From: CALDSL01 sp039810245
GTDB lineage: Bacteria > Chloroflexota > Anaerolineae > Anaerolineales > Anaerolineaceae
Assembly (NCBI GenBank): GCA_039810245.1
Contig: JBDHWQ010000004.1
Location: 123,936 to 187,935 of the forward strand
Direction: 5' to 3'
Length of the DNA: 64,000 nucleotides
Positions 43,073 to 52,300 of this stretch are shown here, piece by piece (position 1 is the stretch's first letter; every line of letters starts with the position of its first letter). The translations under genes and the position numbers were made by a program. The notes under the pieces are model-generated. The model saw only the letters and a list, made by a program, of their open reading frames with translations, made no database searches and was not told where the DNA came from.

Positions 43073-43726
43073 ATGATCAAGCTGCGCGCGTGGATATTTG
43101 TGGTGCTGGTTTCTCTGGTTGTCACAGCCTGCGGTGTTTTGCCGGCCGGTAACGCGCCGGTGCAGGCCAGCCGCGGTCAGGTGCTTTTCCAGGATGACTT
43201 CTCAGACGATAGCAGCGGGTGGGCCACGTGGAGCCGTGATGTCTCCGCAGTGGCGTACCAATCGGGTGGGCTGAGCATCCGCGTAGACCAGCCCAGCTAC
43301 GACTACTGGTCGCGGCCGGGAAGGCGTTTTGCAGACAGCATACTGGCGGTGGACGCCAGCAAGGTAAGCGGGTCCGACAACAACGACTATGGGCTGATCT
43401 GCCGTTACCGCAACAGCGACAATTTCTACGCTTTCCTGATCAGCAGCGACGGCTACTATGGCATCGTGCGCGTGCAGGATGGGCAGTACCAGGTGTTGGG
43501 CGCTGACAGCCTGGGTTACAGCGAGGCAATCCAGAAGGGCAGTGGGGCCAACCAGATCCAGGCGGAATGCAACGGTAGTCATCTGAGCCTGACCGTCAAC
43601 GGGGCGCTGCTGGCGCAGGCGCAGGACAGTACCTTTGCATCCGGCGAAGTGGGCCTGATCGCCGGGACCTACGCCGAGCCAGGCGTGGAGATCGTGTTTG
43701 ACAACTTTATCGTAATACAGCCGTGA
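43073..43726 (+). CDS. Lipoprotein with jelly-roll (DUF1080/laminin-G-like) domain
   Basis: A 217-residue lipoprotein. The signal peptide ends at the lipobox LVVTAC near residue 20. The rest is one beta-sandwich domain of the concanavalin/laminin-G type, beginning LFQDDFSDDSSGWATW and containing DNNDYGLICRYRNSDNFYAFLIS and the final EVGLIAGTYAEPGVEIVFDNFIV, which is typical of DUF1080-like domains in carbohydrate-binding or sugar-processing secreted proteins. AGGAG lies upstream, and an extended -10 TGCTACAAT is at 43010-43018. It is followed after one base by mtaB. Confidence 0.8.
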   Translation: MIKLRAWIFVVLVSLVVTACGVLPAGNAPVQASRGQVLFQDDFSDDSSGWATWSRDVSAVAYQSGGLSIRVDQPSYDYWSRPGRRFADSILAVDASKVSGSDNNDYGLICRYRNSDNFYAFLISSDGYYGIVRVQDGQYQVLGADSLGYSEAIQKGSGANQIQAECNGSHLSLTVNGALLAQAQDSTFASGEVGLIAGTYAEPGVEIVFDNFIVIQP

Positions 43727-43727
43727 G

Positions 43728-45011
43728 ATGAAAGTTTTCTTCGACAGCATTGGATGCCGGTTAAACCAGAGTGAAATTGAAAAATACGCCAGCCAGTTCC
43801 GTTCCGCGGGGCATGAGATCGTCAGCGATGCCGCGCAAGCAGACCTGGTGGTAGTCAATACCTGCGCGGTGACGTCGCAGGCAGCTTCGGATTCGCGCCA
43901 GAAGATCCGCCAGGCGAGCCGGGCAGGGCACGCGGAAGTAATCGTGACGGGCTGCTGGTCAACGCTGGATCCGGAGCAGGCATTGGCGCTGCCAGGCGTG
44001 CGCCAGGTGATCCCCAACCTGGACAAAGACCGCCTGGCGGCCGAGGTGCTTAACCTGCCCATCGAGCTGTTCGACATGGAGCCGGTGGCGCGTCAGCCGC
44101 TGCCCGGGGCGCACCTGCGCACACGCGCTTTTCTCAAGGTGCAGGATGGCTGCGACAACCACTGCACGTTTTGTATCACGCGCGTGGCGCGTGGCGCTGG
44201 ACGTTCCCGGCCGGTGGAGCAGGTGCTGGCGGATGTGCGCGCGGCGTTGGATGGCGGTGCGCGAGAGATCGTCTTCACCGGGGTGCATCTGGGCTCGTGG
44301 GGGCAGGATTTTGAGCGCCCGGCGCACCTGCGCGAACTGATCGAGCAGACCCTGGCGCGCACAGATGCGCCGCGGCTGCGGCTGTCTTCGTTGGAGCCGT
44401 GGGACCTGGAAGCGGAGTTCTTTACGCTGTGGCAGGATGCGCGGCTATGCCGCCACCTGCACCTGCCGCTACAATCCGGCTGCGCGTCCACGCTGCGACG
44501 CATGGCGCGCAAGGTGACCCCGGAAAGCTTTGCGGCGCTGGTGGAAACCGCGCGCGCCGCCGCGCCGTACATGGCCATCACCACCGATATTATCGTCGGC
44601 TTCCCCGGTGAGAGCGCCGAGGAGTTTGGCGAGAGCCTGCGCTATGTGGAAGCGATGCAGTTTGCCGCCGGGCACGTGTTCAACTATTCCGCACGGCCAG
44701 GCACACCCGCGGCGCGGCTGCCGGGCCAGGTTCCGCCGCCGCTGCGCAAGGCACGCAGCGCCGAGATGCGCGCGGTGCTGGCCGATGCCAGCCGCCGTTA
44801 CCGCGAGGCGTTTGTGGGCAGCGTGCAGCCGGTGTTGTGGGAAGCCGCCGCGGAACAGGACGGCAGCGGTTTCCGGCTGGAAGGCCTGACCGGCAATTAT
44901 CTGCGCGTGACGGCACACAGCCGCGCGCCGCGCTGGAACCAGGTGGACCGCGTGCGGCTGGATGCGCTGAGCGCTGACGGGCTGACGGGCGTGATTTGCG
45001 AGGAAAGCTAA
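43728..45011 (+). CDS. mtaB: tRNA t6A37 methylthiotransferase (MtaB)
   Basis: A 427-residue radical-SAM enzyme that adds methylthio to t6A at position 37 of tRNAs reading ANN codons. The N-terminal UPF0004 domain has its three Cys in GCRLNQSE, NTCAV and TGCW. The radical-SAM CxxxCxxC is DGCDNHCTFC near 140-149 and the TRAM-like C-terminus follows the ARPGTPAARLPGQ block. The upstream gene ends 1 base before the ATG and the GH13 gene begins 1 base after the stop, so three unrelated genes share a transcript. Confidence 0.92.
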   Translation: MKVFFDSIGCRLNQSEIEKYASQFRSAGHEIVSDAAQADLVVVNTCAVTSQAASDSRQKIRQASRAGHAEVIVTGCWSTLDPEQALALPGVRQVIPNLDKDRLAAEVLNLPIELFDMEPVARQPLPGAHLRTRAFLKVQDGCDNHCTFCITRVARGAGRSRPVEQVLADVRAALDGGAREIVFTGVHLGSWGQDFERPAHLRELIEQTLARTDAPRLRLSSLEPWDLEAEFFTLWQDARLCRHLHLPLQSGCASTLRRMARKVTPESFAALVETARAAAPYMAITTDIIVGFPGESAEEFGESLRYVEAMQFAAGHVFNYSARPGTPAARLPGQVPPPLRKARSAEMRAVLADASRRYREAFVGSVQPVLWEAAAEQDGSGFRLEGLTGNYLRVTAHSRAPRWNQVDRVRLDALSADGLTGVICEES

Positions 45012-45012
45012 C

Positions 45013-46686
45013 ATGATGGATGCGTTGAAGTGGTGGCAGACAGCCGTGTTTTACCAGATTTACCCGCGCAGCTTCGCGGACGGCAACGGCGATGGCATCG
45101 GCGACCTGGCGGGGATTACCGGGCGGCTGGACTACCTCAAAGATCTGGGTATCGACGCGCTGTGGCTTTCGCCGCATTATCCTTCGCCGCTCAAGGATTG
45201 CGGGTATGACATCGCCAGCTACGTGGACGTGGCCTCCGAGTATGGCACGCTGGACGATTTCCGCCGCTTTTTGGATGATGCCCACCGGCGCGAGATGCGC
45301 GTGGTGCTCGACCTGGTGCTCAACCACACCTCGGACCAGCACGCCTGGTTCCAGGAATCGCGCTCCAGCCGCGACAATCCCAAGCGCGACTGGTACATCT
45401 GGCACGACCCAAAGCTGGACGGCTCGCCGCCCAATAACTGGTTTTCGACCTTTGGCGGCCCGGCGTGGGAATGGGACGCGGTCAGCGGGCAGTATTACTA
45501 CCACTTCTTCTTCCGCGAGCAGCCCGACCTGAACTGGCGCAACCCGGAAGTGAAGCAGGCCATGTGGGACGCGGTGCGCTTCTGGCTGGATATGGGCGTA
45601 GACGGCTTCCGCCTGGACGCGATTGGCACGATCTTTGAAGAGCCGGATTTGCGCGACCAGAGCGCCGGGCGCACGCTGGACGATCATTACGTGCTCAAGC
45701 GTACCGCGCGCAGTGCCGAGGAGCGCGCCGTGGTGCATGCGTTGTGGGAAACGCTGTTCCAGCACCAGCATGACCTGCCGGGGATGCACGAGCTGATGCG
45801 TGAGCTGCGCGCGGTGGTGAACGAGTATCCCGACCGTGTGTTGATCGGCGAGACGGATGACATCAGCTATTACGGCAGCGGGGATGACGAGCTGCACCTG
45901 GTGTTCAACTTCCCGCTGATGCGCACCAACCGGTTGACGCCGGATTGGGTGCGCGACAACCAGGCGCTACGGCTGGCAACACTGCCCGAGGGCGCCTGGC
46001 CGTGCAACACGCTGGGCAACCACGATTCGCCGCGCATGTTCAGCCACTTTGGCGACGGCCGGAATAGCATGGAGCAGGCGCGGCTGCACCTGGCGCTGCT
46101 GCTGACACTGCAGGGAACGCCGGTGCTGTACAACGGCGAAGAGATCGGCATGAGCGATTACCTGATCACGGATGTCAACCGCTTCCGCGACCCGCTCAGC
46201 CTGGACGTGTACCGCATGGAAACCGAGTTGATGCAGTCGCCGGCGCAGGAAGCGGTGCTGTTTGCGGCGCTCAACGGGCGCGACAAGTGCCGCACGCCAG
46301 TGCAGTGGGCGGATGCGCCTAACGGTGGATTTTGCCCGGCGGAGATTGAACCGTGGCTGCCGGTCAACCCGGAGTACGCGCAGGGCGTCAACGTGGCAGC
46401 GCAACAGGGCGACTCTGGGTCACTGCTGGCATTCTACCGGCGCATGCTGGCCACGCGGCGCGCCAACCCGGCGCTGATCAGCGGCGGGTATGAACTGGTG
46501 GAGCAGGGCAGCGCGGACGTGCTGGCCTTCCGCCGCGCGGGTCCGGAGCAGATCTGCCTGGTGCTGTTGAATTTCAGCGACAGGGAGCAGCCCGTGGATG
46601 CGCCGCACAGCGCGCGGCGGGTGTTCTCCAGCCACGCGGGGGATGGGGCGCTGGCCCCGTTCGAAGTGCGGATTTTGGAGCTGTAG
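45013..46686 (+). CDS. GH13 alpha-glucosidase/oligo-1,6-glucosidase-type enzyme
   Basis: A 557-residue cytoplasmic GH13 enzyme without a signal peptide. It begins KWWQTAVFYQIYPRSFADGNGDGIGDL, the usual start of alpha-glucosidases, oligo-1,6-glucosidases and trehalose synthases. The nucleophile is Asp202 in GFRLDAIG, the acid/base is Glu280 in LIGETDD and the third carboxylate is Asp338 in GNHDSPR. It would hydrolyse short alpha-glucans made by the secreted amylase at 30-34 kb (inference). It starts directly after mtaB. Its last nine codons recur as a copy at 46974. Confidence 0.9.
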   Translation: MMDALKWWQTAVFYQIYPRSFADGNGDGIGDLAGITGRLDYLKDLGIDALWLSPHYPSPLKDCGYDIASYVDVASEYGTLDDFRRFLDDAHRREMRVVLDLVLNHTSDQHAWFQESRSSRDNPKRDWYIWHDPKLDGSPPNNWFSTFGGPAWEWDAVSGQYYYHFFFREQPDLNWRNPEVKQAMWDAVRFWLDMGVDGFRLDAIGTIFEEPDLRDQSAGRTLDDHYVLKRTARSAEERAVVHALWETLFQHQHDLPGMHELMRELRAVVNEYPDRVLIGETDDISYYGSGDDELHLVFNFPLMRTNRLTPDWVRDNQALRLATLPEGAWPCNTLGNHDSPRMFSHFGDGRNSMEQARLHLALLLTLQGTPVLYNGEEIGMSDYLITDVNRFRDPLSLDVYRMETELMQSPAQEAVLFAALNGRDKCRTPVQWADAPNGGFCPAEIEPWLPVNPEYAQGVNVAAQQGDSGSLLAFYRRMLATRRANPALISGGYELVEQGSADVLAFRRAGPEQICLVLLNFSDREQPVDAPHSARRVFSSHAGDGALAPFEVRILEL

Positions 46687-46706
46687 AAGAACCTAAGCCT
46701 CCCCTG

Positions 46707-46737
46707 CCCCTCCCTTCCCGATCCGGGAAGGGAGGGG
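46707..46737 (+). terminator. Terminator of the lipoprotein-mtaB-GH13 operon
   Basis: Stem CCCCTCCCTTCCCG / CGGGAAGGGAGGGG with an ATC loop, 20 bases after the GH13 stop. No T-run follows, but the perfect stem is stable. Confidence 0.75.
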
Positions 46738-46744
46738 AATTATG

Positions 46745-46790
46745 AAAAAGGTAGGTATCGCCCGCCATGGCGGGCGATACCTACCTTTTT
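46745..46790. repeat. Perfect 46-bp palindrome, possible second terminator
   Basis: Two 23-base arms (AAAAAGGTAGGTATCGCCC...) meet with no spacer at CCATGG. The flanks are A-run and T-run, so it can end transcription in both directions. It sits between the convergent GH13 and ldh transcripts. Confidence 0.8.
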
Positions 46791-46916
46791 CCTGGTTCCA
46801 ACGCCCGTAGGGACGTGGGAATGTGGCCGCCTGCTTCGCAGGACCTTCGGCTGGCGCTCCGCGCCTGCCAGAATAAACAAGGCCTTTTCGGATACATTCG
46901 CCTCTACTGCATACTG

Positions 46917-46964
46917 CGACGCTGAGCGTCGAAAACCGGCGTTCCCACGCAGAGCGTGGGAACG
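46917..46964. repeat. Pair of REP-like palindromes (BIME-like unit)
   Basis: CGACGC-TGA-GCGTCG and, 8 bases later, CGTTCCCACGC-AGA-GCGTGGGAACG. The second is the GTTCCCACGC/GCGTGGGAAC type widespread in bacterial intergenic regions and linked elsewhere to REP-associated tyrosine transposases. No transposase lies in the window. Confidence 0.75.
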
Positions 46965-46973
46965 AGGCTTAAG

Positions 46974-47000
46974 CCGTTTGAAGTGCGAATTTTGGAGCTG
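46974..47000 (+). pseudogene. Duplicated 3' scrap of the GH13 gene
   Basis: The 27 bases match the last 27 coding bases of the GH13 gene (46657-46683) at 25 positions and encode the same PFEVRILEL, but the stop is replaced by CAG and the sequence runs into the ldh 3' end. It is the only trace of a second copy. Confidence 0.75.
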
Positions 47001-47012
47001 CAGGCTGCCGGG

Positions 47013-47969
47013 TCAATCAAAGTGCAGGGTGGCGAGGGTGTCTTTGAGGACGCGCGCCGAATTGCGCAGGCCGTCGATCTCCAACGGCGAGAGCTGCAGG
47101 CGGATGAAGCGCTCCAGGCCGCCGCGGTCGATGATGCTGGGCAGGCTCAGGTACACGTCGTCGATGTCGTAGTAGTCGCTGATCAGGCTGGATACGGACA
47201 GCACGGTGCTCTGGTCGCGCAGGATGGCTTCGACGATGCGCGTGAGGCCCGAGGCGATGGCGTAGAACGTGGCGCCCTTGCGCTCGATGATGTGGTAGGC
47301 CGCGTCGCGGGTCTGGATAAAGGTCTCATCCAACTGTGACTGCTGGCATTCCATATGGTTCATGCGGCAGTAATCGTCCAGGTTCATCCCGGCGATATTG
47401 GTCAGCGACCAGGCCGGCACTTCGCTGTCGCCGTGCTCGCCGATGATGTAGGCGTGCACGCTGCGCGGGTCGACGTCAAACAGCTTGCTGATCTGGTAGC
47501 GGAAGCGGGCGGTATCCAGGATGGTGCCGGAGCCGATCACGCGCTTGCTGGGCAGCCCCGACATCTTCCAGGTGGCGTAGCTAAGCACGTCCACAGGGTT
47601 GGTGGCGACGAGAATGATGCCGCCCGGGTTGTGCTGCATGACCGAAGCGACGATATCATGGAAGATGCTTACGTTGCGCTGGAGTAAGTCCAGGCGGGTT
47701 TCGCCGGGGCGCTGATTGCTGCCGGCGGTGATCACGGTGACGAGCGCGCCGGCGCAGTCGGCGTAATCACCGGCCCACACGCGCGCCGGGCTGACCATGG
47801 GCACGGCGTGGTTGATGTCCATCGCTTCGCCTTCGGCCTTGGCGTGGTTTGAGTCAATCAGTACGATTTCTGAGGAAAGCCCGCTGAGCAACAGCGAATA
47901 GGCAAAGGTAGCGCCAACGTTGCCGGCGCCCACGATCGCCACGCGGTTGTGGCTGGTGGTATTCATCAT
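47013..47969 (-). CDS. ldh: L-lactate dehydrogenase
   Basis: An NAD-dependent enzyme of about 318 residues that interconverts pyruvate and L-lactate. The Rossmann motif is VAIVGAGNVGATFAYSLL, the coenzyme Asp follows in VLIDSN, the active-site Arg is in the loop ITAGSNQRPGETRLDLL, and the signature IGEHGDSEVPAW carries the catalytic His near 180. The ATG at 47969 has GGGGG 5 bases upstream. It is the last gene of a tatA-tatB-ldh operon, 23 bases after tatB. Confidence 0.93.
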   Translation of the reverse strand: MMNTTSHNRVAIVGAGNVGATFAYSLLLSGLSSEIVLIDSNHAKAEGEAMDINHAVPMVSPARVWAGDYADCAGALVTVITAGSNQRPGETRLDLLQRNVSIFHDIVASVMQHNPGGIILVATNPVDVLSYATWKMSGLPSKRVIGSGTILDTARFRYQISKLFDVDPRSVHAYIIGEHGDSEVPAWSLTNIAGMNLDDYCRMNHMECQQSQLDETFIQTRDAAYHIIERKGATFYAIASGLTRIVEAILRDQSTVLSVSSLISDYYDIDDVYLSLPSIIDRGGLERFIRLQLSPLEIDGLRNSARVLKDTLATLHFD

Positions 47970-47992
47970 ATGCACCCCCGAACGATGCTGGG

Positions 47993-48442
47993 TCAGGAAT
48001 TCTGGTTATGGTCGCGGGTGAGGTTGGCCCATTTAGAGGATGGCTCTTCCTCGGGCAGCGATTCCAGCGCGGCGCTGCCGGCGGGTGGCTGGTCTTTGAG
48101 CCACGGCGCGCGGTCGATCACAGTGTTGGGCTTGTGGATGGAAAATCCATCTTCTGCCAGTGGCACGCGCACAGCGCGCTCCGCCTCGCGTCCCACCTGG
48201 CGGATTTCCTCGCCAGCGGCGCGCCATTCTTCCTCACCCGCCTCGCGCACCAGTTGGGTGGGGATATCGCGGAACTCGCGCTGGACCTGCATCATGTCCT
48301 GCCATAGCGGCGAGTGCAGGAAGCGACGGATGAGACGCGCCAGCTTGCGCGCCGAAGTGGCGGTGCCTTCCGGCCCGAGCAGGATCAGCATCAGCACCAG
48401 GATGAGCAGCAGCTCGGGAATACCGATATTGAAGATTTCCAC
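47993..48442 (-). CDS. tatB: Twin-arginine translocase TatA/TatB-family protein, TatB-like
   Basis: A 149-residue protein with an N-terminal short helix (MEIFNIGIPELLLILVLMLILLGPEG, with the conserved GPE kink), an amphipathic helix (TSARKLARLIRRFLHSPLW) and a long acidic cytoplasmic tail ending in a Pro-rich stretch. The length and extended tail favour TatB over TatA. It is 24 bases downstream of a short TatA gene; no TatC gene is in the window. Confidence 0.85.
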   Translation of the reverse strand: MEIFNIGIPELLLILVLMLILLGPEGTATSARKLARLIRRFLHSPLWQDMMQVQREFRDIPTQLVREAGEEEWRAAGEEIRQVGREAERAVRVPLAEDGFSIHKPNTVIDRAPWLKDQPPAGSAALESLPEEEPSSKWANLTRDHNQNS

Positions 48443-48466
48443 GATAGCGCGATCCTTGTGCGCGGG

Positions 48467-48652
48467 TTACTCGCCCGGCTTGCGGTCGTTAGTGGTGGTA
48501 TCCGTGTCGGTCGGCTCGTCCGATTTCATTTCTTCCCGGAAGGCGCGCAGCCCCGAGCCCAGTTCTTTGCCAATTTTGCTGATGCGCCCCACGCCAAACA
48601 ACAGCACGACGATGACCAGCAAGATGATAATTTCCGGCGTTCCAATACGCAT
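48467..48652 (-). CDS. tatA: Twin-arginine translocase subunit TatA
   Basis: A 61-residue protein: membrane helix IIILLVIVVLLFGVGRI, then the amphipathic block KIGKELGSGLRAFREEM, then a charged tail. The FG-V-G-R-x-x-K-I-G-x-E-L pattern is the TatA family signature. It forms the Tat pore with tatB; tatC must be elsewhere. Confidence 0.93.
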   Translation of the reverse strand: MRIGTPEIIILLVIVVLLFGVGRISKIGKELGSGLRAFREEMKSDEPTDTDTTTNDRKPGE

Positions 48653-48778
48653 GGTTTTTCTCCTATAGGAACCGAAGTCCTATGGCTATTATACAGGAAA
48701 GCAGTCCAGATTGCACTTCTTGTCGCATGCGGTGTACAGGGCGTCCGGCGGTGGGCAAAAGCTGACCAGTAACCGCGA

Positions 48779-48807
48779 TTGTGAAAAATCGTTAACATCG
48801 ATATACT
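48779..48807 (+). promoter_or_regulatory. Promoter of the small membrane protein/HEPN-ATPase operon
   Basis: TTGTGA and TATACT are 17 bases apart, about 70 bases before the first start codon at 48880. Confidence 0.6.
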
Positions 48808-48879
48808 GTATAAACCTCTTCAGCATATAGCTTAATCAGCCATCATGTTCGGAAAGCCCAGGAAGCGTGTGGGTGAACT

Positions 48880-49308
48880 ATGGATCAGAAGGACATCATT
48901 ACCATCGTGTTTTCTTCAGCATCCCTGGTGATTTCCATCATTTCGCTCGCTCTGGGCATTTTGAATTACCGCCGCGAGGGCGGGGCGCTCAAGGTTTCGC
49001 TGGATTTTGAACAAACGACGCTGAACGGGGCGCTGGTATTAAAGATCGAGAACAAAGGTTATCACAGCGTGACGATCACGGGCATTTTTCTACTGGCAGG
49101 CAAGGCCCGGCACGCGGTGGAAGATCAAAATATTGAGCTGAAGTACGGTGCGCACAAAGTGATCCACATTGGTCTTGCCCGCTACCAGTTGGACACCCAG
49201 GAAGTCACTGCGGTCGAAGTCGAAGATGTGAGTGGAAAAATTATGCGCGTTTCCACGCGGTCTTTACGCGGCAAAATACAAAAGCGCTCTGTGCATCTGC
49301 ATCCGTAA
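48880..49308 (+). CDS. Small membrane-anchored beta-rich protein, partner of the giant ATPase
   Basis: A 142-residue protein of unknown function. A single N-terminal membrane helix lies at about 7-27 (ITIVFSSASLVISIISLALGI), followed by a beta-strand-rich domain (VSLDFEQTTLNGALVLKIENKGYHSVTITGIFLL) of Ig/transglutaminase-like appearance and a basic tail (STRSLRGKIQKRSVH). Nothing in it matches a family I know. It lies 20 bases before the 1963-residue gene with its own promoter upstream, so it is probably co-transcribed and may anchor or sense for that protein (inference). Confidence 0.72.
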   Translation: MDQKDIITIVFSSASLVISIISLALGILNYRREGGALKVSLDFEQTTLNGALVLKIENKGYHSVTITGIFLLAGKARHAVEDQNIELKYGAHKVIHIGLARYQLDTQEVTAVEVEDVSGKIMRVSTRSLRGKIQKRSVHLHP

Positions 49309-49328
49309 GGGGTGAAAAAGGGGTTGCG

Positions 49329-52300
49329 ATGCCTTCGATTAATTTTGAGAAAAAGAATTACGTCTTCCTGTATCGCGGCCTGCTGATCGTGCGGGACGCG
49401 CTGCTCAACTATATCAAAGACAACCTGTCCAGCTTCCACGGGCCGGAATGGTGGGAGAAAGGCGTCGAGCCGGCCTTTCGCGCCGAAGATATGGAGAAGC
49501 TGAAGACTCAGTTTAAAAAACGCTTCTCCACCATCGATGGCCCGGCGCGGCCTGGGAGCGAGCTGTACGAAATCCTGGATTTGAACTATTTTGGCAACGT
49601 GATTGAGTACAACTGGAAGAAGGGCTTTTCCAGGTTGCTCAATGACGACCGCACCCTGTTTTTCTATATTAAAGAGATTGTCAACTACCGCAACCCGGTG
49701 GCGCATTCCGAGACCGGCGACCTGCGCGACGATGATACCTTCCGCGGGCTGGATACTGCCGAGCGCTTGCTGCGGCTGATCAACATCGATGCCGCGGAGC
49801 ACCTGGCTAAGATCAAGAATGAGATGCGCAATTCCTGGATTTACCAGGAAATGGGCATCGGCACGATCACGCCCGACCAGATTGGCGTGGACATCGAAAA
49901 GGGTTTTGCGCGGGTAGAAGAAGCCATCCGCCAGAAAGAGACCACCAGCCCCAGCCGTGTAAACGAGTTTTTGCGGCACAAGCGCACCATCCAGCAAGCC
50001 ATCCGCCAGCACTCGGGTGGGCAGGTGGGGGGCGAGGAACCGGCAAGCAGCCGCGATGCGTTCCGGGCGCTGGATGTGCTCTCGCGCCAGTACATCGGCG
50101 CGCCGTTTTCGGCGGCGTGCATCGCTTACCTGCCGCTGCCCACCTATACCCCCGAAGAAGTTTCGCGCAAGACGCTGGTGCTGCGGCGCGAGATCGAAGA
50201 GCTGCAGCAAGAGGTCAAGGATCTGGAACACGACCTGGAATTCCAGCAGGGTCTGGGGTTTGAGCAGATCAAGTTTGTGCAGAGCCGGCTGGACCATAAA
50301 AAAGAGCTGCTGACTGGCCGGCAGAAAGAACTGGAAACGATCCGCGATAACTGCCTTGCGCCGGTGTTTTTCTCGGTTACGCGCAGCCTGCCGGACGTGA
50401 TCCAGGAAGAAACTCCGTTCCGGATGGATGTGCAACTTAAGAACCTGGGCAAACGCGCCGCGAAGGTGACCTACGAAGAAGGCTTTGATGCCGGCGTGCA
50501 GGTTGTGCAGGGGCCGCCGGTTTGCGAGGCGGTGATTGCACCGGATGAGAGCCTGGCGTTGCGCTATACCTGCGTTTGCAACGAAACCGGGTCGTATGGC
50601 GTGTTCACGCAGCGGCTGGATTACGCCGACAAACTGCCGGGTTGGGATGCTGTATCCGATACCAGTTTCTTCGTACTGCCCAGCAAGGGGCCATTGCTGG
50701 AAGGCAAGCACTTTTACCGCAATGTACCGGGTGGGATTGAGTTGATTTACCAGCTCACCAACATTGGCGAGAAAACCGCATTTTCGGTGCACCTGGATGA
50801 AACCATCAACAGCCGCAATTTCCAGAGCGTGCGCATCCCGTATGACGGCGATTTGCGGCCCCAGGAAAAAGTGCTGGTCAGCGGCGTGCTGGGCGTCAGC
50901 GAGATCACCAAAGTGATTGTGCCGGCAGAAACCTGCGTGCAGTACGCTGACCGGGCCGGGCAGCCGTATATGCTGCGCATCGAGGGGAATTTCTCGCTGC
51001 TGCGCATCCCGTTTGGCGATATCGAACTGGTCGGGCGCAAAGATGAGCTGGCGCGCTGTGAGAATCTGTTTAAAGTGATTACCGGCGAGCTGATCGAAGG
51101 CGAGCTGTTTGCCGAGAAGCGCGTGGCGTTGGTGGAAGGGCCGGCCGGGGTGGGGAAAAGCCGCTTCATCCAGGAAGTCATCAAGGTTGCACAGGAGCAG
51201 CACGCTTTCCACGTGGTGATGGAAGATGCCAACACGCGCACCCCGGTCAAGCGCATGCTGCGCGCGCTGCTGGGCCTCGACCCGGAACAGGCCAGCAAGG
51301 AACAGGTGAGTGAGCGCATTCAGCAGTTGATCCCGGCGGCTAGCGAGATGCTGATCCAGCGCGGGGCGCTGATCCGTTTCCTGGTTTCGGACTTTGAGAA
51401 GTTCGAAGACGCGGAAATTCAACGGCTGAAGGCTGACGTCTTGCTGGTTGTGCGCGAGGTATGCGAGCATGCGCGCACCCTGCTGGTTTTCGATAATGCG
51501 CACGCCTTTTCCGCGGGCATCGAGCAGGATTTCTTCCAGGAAATCCTCAAGATGGCGATTGATTCGCGAGGGATCAAGCTGGCAGTGTTTGTGGTCTACC
51601 GCTCGAACGAGGATATGCCAGGCAAGTTTCTGGGGCGCGACATCCGTGAGAGCCGCCTGGAGCGGATCAGCCTGAGCCCGTTTGATACGGCTGAGACCGA
51701 AGCGTTTGTGACCGCGCTGGCGCCGTTCCCACACTTATCCGCGCCGCTGTTCGGGCTGGTGCAAGCGCTGTCGAATGGCAACGCGTATTTTATCAAGGTG
51801 CTGCTGCGCTATATTCTGACCATGGAAGGCACCGAGCGCGTCCAGCGCATCGGCGACACGCTGTATCCGTCACCGCAGTTATCCAACCTGGACATGCCGG
51901 ATGATATCTCAGACTTCCTGGTGCAGCGCGCCAGAGAAGATGCCGGCGATAATTACCCGGTACTGCAGGTGCTGGCCGTGGTGGGTCTGGAACTACCGTA
52001 CCGGCTGCTGGATGTGCTGTTCGAGTCTGGCCGGGTGAAGCTGCCCCGGCGCAAGACACTGCCGGATGTGCTGGAGCAACTGGAGAAGCAGGGTTTCGTC
52101 CGGAAAATCAAAACCGGCTCGCTGCAAACGCTGGAGTACAAATTCGAGCACGAGCTGCTGCGCGATGCGATTTATGAGGAGCTGCACGAAACCATCACCC
52201 ATATGCAGATCCGCGAGCAGCTTGTGGATGTGCTGATCAAGAACCAGTACCGCGACGGCGCGATCTATTCCGACGAGGAAGAGTATTACCGCCAGATTGC

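Noticed and set aside
46917..46964. The REP pair as tRNA-like or small RNA gene
   Set aside because: The two short palindromes fit REP elements and there is no acceptor stem, anticodon loop or promoter.
49182..51734. Long minus-strand open frame opposite the HEPN-ATPase gene
   Set aside because: It is open because the GC-rich codon pattern of the plus-strand gene leaves few stops in this frame. It has no domain, no ribosome site, and the plus frame carries all motifs.
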